Below, in pieces: positions 63,256 through 64,000 of a stretch of DNA of 64,000 bases (the first letter of the stretch is position 1; each line of letters starts with the position of its first letter). The translations under genes were made by a program, and so were the position numbers. The DNA comes from an uncultured Pseudothermotoga sp. GTDB taxonomy: Bacteria > Thermotogota > Thermotogae > Thermotogales > DSM-5069. The stretch spans positions 62,001-126,000 of the forward strand of contig CALKJI010000006.1 of assembly GCA_937995655.1 (NCBI GenBank), given 5' to 3'. The notes beneath the pieces were generated by a model that saw nothing but the letters and a program-made list of their open reading frames with translations, ran no database searches and had not been told where the DNA came from.

Positions 63256-64000
63256 CCTTTTGCCTCCCTTCCCCTAAGAAACTCCATTTCAACTACCACG
63301 CCAGCACCCACTTTCGACATAACTATCATATTGTCTGAACAACGTTTCATATTGGCAAGCCCCATACCAGCACCAAAACCAAGCTCTCTCACGTAATCTG
63401 GTGCTGTAGAATAGCCCTCGCGCATTGCCAATTCAACATCTTCAATCCCTTTACCTGTGTCTTCTACTCTAACAAAGATGCTTTCAGGTTTTATGAAGCA
63501 ATATATGGCCCCTGTACTTCCGCTGTGAATGACCACATTTGTCTCGGCTTCGTATGTTGCAATCGATACTCTCCTTGCCGTTTTTTCATCGACTCCTTTT
63601 GAAAGCAAAAACTGTCTAAGTTTTGATGCGCCTACTCCAGCTAAGTTAATATCAAAGTAATCTATGGAAAAATAAAAATCTGCCCCAGATTTGTCGAGCC
63701 TTTCGCCTGTCAAGAGAGATCTTGCAAAATATTCGGGGCTATCAAGAACCTCGCGGCGCCTTTCATCGTGAAGATAAACAAGGCCGAGTTTTGCCAGTAG
63801 GGCCATCATCACGTCGTTCTTTGTGACTATTCCAACCAATCTTTTCTCGCCGTCTACGACTGGGAATCTCCCATAAGACCATTTTTCGAAAAATTCTATT
63901 ACTTCCTTCAAAGTCGCCGTACTTTCAATGGAAACAACATCTTTAGTCATCCTGTTCTCAACAGTGTCGTCTATGTACCCACCTTCTAATGCTTTAATTA
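63252..64000 (-). CDS. CBS-domain / HATPase anti-sigma-like protein (5' partial)
   Basis: The frame runs past the right edge: codons before the Met at 63950 read I-K-A-L-E-G-G-Y-I-D-D-T-V-E-N-R, so the start lies outside the window and a first CBS domain is probably cut off. Visible are the second CBS (M-T-K-D-V-V-S-I and K-R-L-V-G-I-V-T-K-N-D) and a C-terminal HATPase with N-V-V-I-H-S-G, D-T-G-K-G-I and G-F-G-A-G-M-G-L-A-N-M-K. Overlaps the DRTGG gene by 4 bp. Confidence 0.88.
   Translation of the reverse strand, partial: IKALEGGYIDDTVENRMTKDVVSIESTATLKEVIEFFEKWSYGRFPVVDGEKRLVGIVTKNDVMMALLAKLGLVYLHDERRREVLDSPEYFARSLLTGERLDKSGADFYFSIDYFDINLAGVGASKLRQFLLSKGVDEKTARRVSIATYEAETNVVIHSGSTGAIYCFIKPESIFVRVEDTGKGIEDVELAMREGYSTAPDYVRELGFGAGMGLANMKRCSDNMIVMSKVGAGVVVEMEFLRGREAKG

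Noticed and set aside
1-64000. CRISPR array or insertion sequence
   Set aside because: No regularly spaced direct repeats, transposase motif or terminal inverted repeats were seen by reading; short IS fragments could be missed.

Overview
The window looks like the chromosome of a thermophilic member of the Thermotogales, probably the Pseudothermotoga/Thermotoga group. The reasons are a T. maritima-type encapsulin with a ferritin-like cargo, many sugar ABC operons with separate binding protein and permeases, a BamA/Omp85 protein, a GntR-LacI chimeric sugar regulator, and a signalling module of the kind found beside the trimeric Fe-hydrogenase genes. These assignments rest on recognised protein families and motifs. 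No database search was run.

Layout. 1-848: end of a sugar ABC operon. 838-11155: complete de novo purine operon on the minus strand (purE-C-S-Q-L-F-M-N-H-D) behind an extended -10 promoter and a C74-type (guanine) riboswitch with an intrinsic terminator. 11232-12475: encapsulin and its ferritin-like cargo. 12666-15376: uronate catabolism operon (IolB/KduI-like isomerase, KduD-like dehydrogenase, KdgF, IclR regulator). 15568-16419: membrane ferritin/VIT1 fusion. 16369-20744: operon encoding a double CxxC protein, MoxR ATPase, DUF58 and DUF4129 proteins, driven by its own promoter and a fluoride riboswitch. 20742-29737: sugar operon with regulator, binding protein, two permeases, ATPase, PHP hydrolase and GH38 alpha-mannosidase. 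29929-31465: MalY/PatB-type enzyme and a cold-shock protein.

31475-38732 is a minus-strand run: phosphoesterase, argS, a membrane protein, purB, purA, nitroreductase, argF. 38907-42558 carries a GGDEF protein convergent with a chemoreceptor. 42618-44602 has a cupin, tRNA-CAU and a YhhN-like protein. 44862-49834 is a decayed zone: a frameshifted PLD nuclease, a broken PQQ-propeller gene, an AEC permease remnant, a gene with one in-frame stop, and a ProC-like remnant. Intact split chromate transporter genes and a DGC protein lie among them. 49920-53596 holds a secreted protein with a possible frameshift and a second sugar ABC operon. 53851-54175 has tRNA-Glu and tRNA-Pro.

54419-64000 is mostly housekeeping: L31, an S1 protein, a LysM L,D-transpeptidase, coaBC, rpoZ, gmk, remA-like, yicC and bamA. 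It ends in four coupled genes (HATPase, PHP, DRTGG-like, CBS-HATPase), the last cut by the window edge.

The most unusual arrangement is the fluoride-responsive switch in front of a MoxR/DUF58/DUF4129 operon that encodes no recognisable fluoride exporter. Next are the guanine riboswitch with an altered J3/1 and a core-sequestering antiterminator, and two separate iron-storage devices within about 5 kb. Many starts are TTG or GTG, and I corrected them from Shine-Dalgarno (SD) position.
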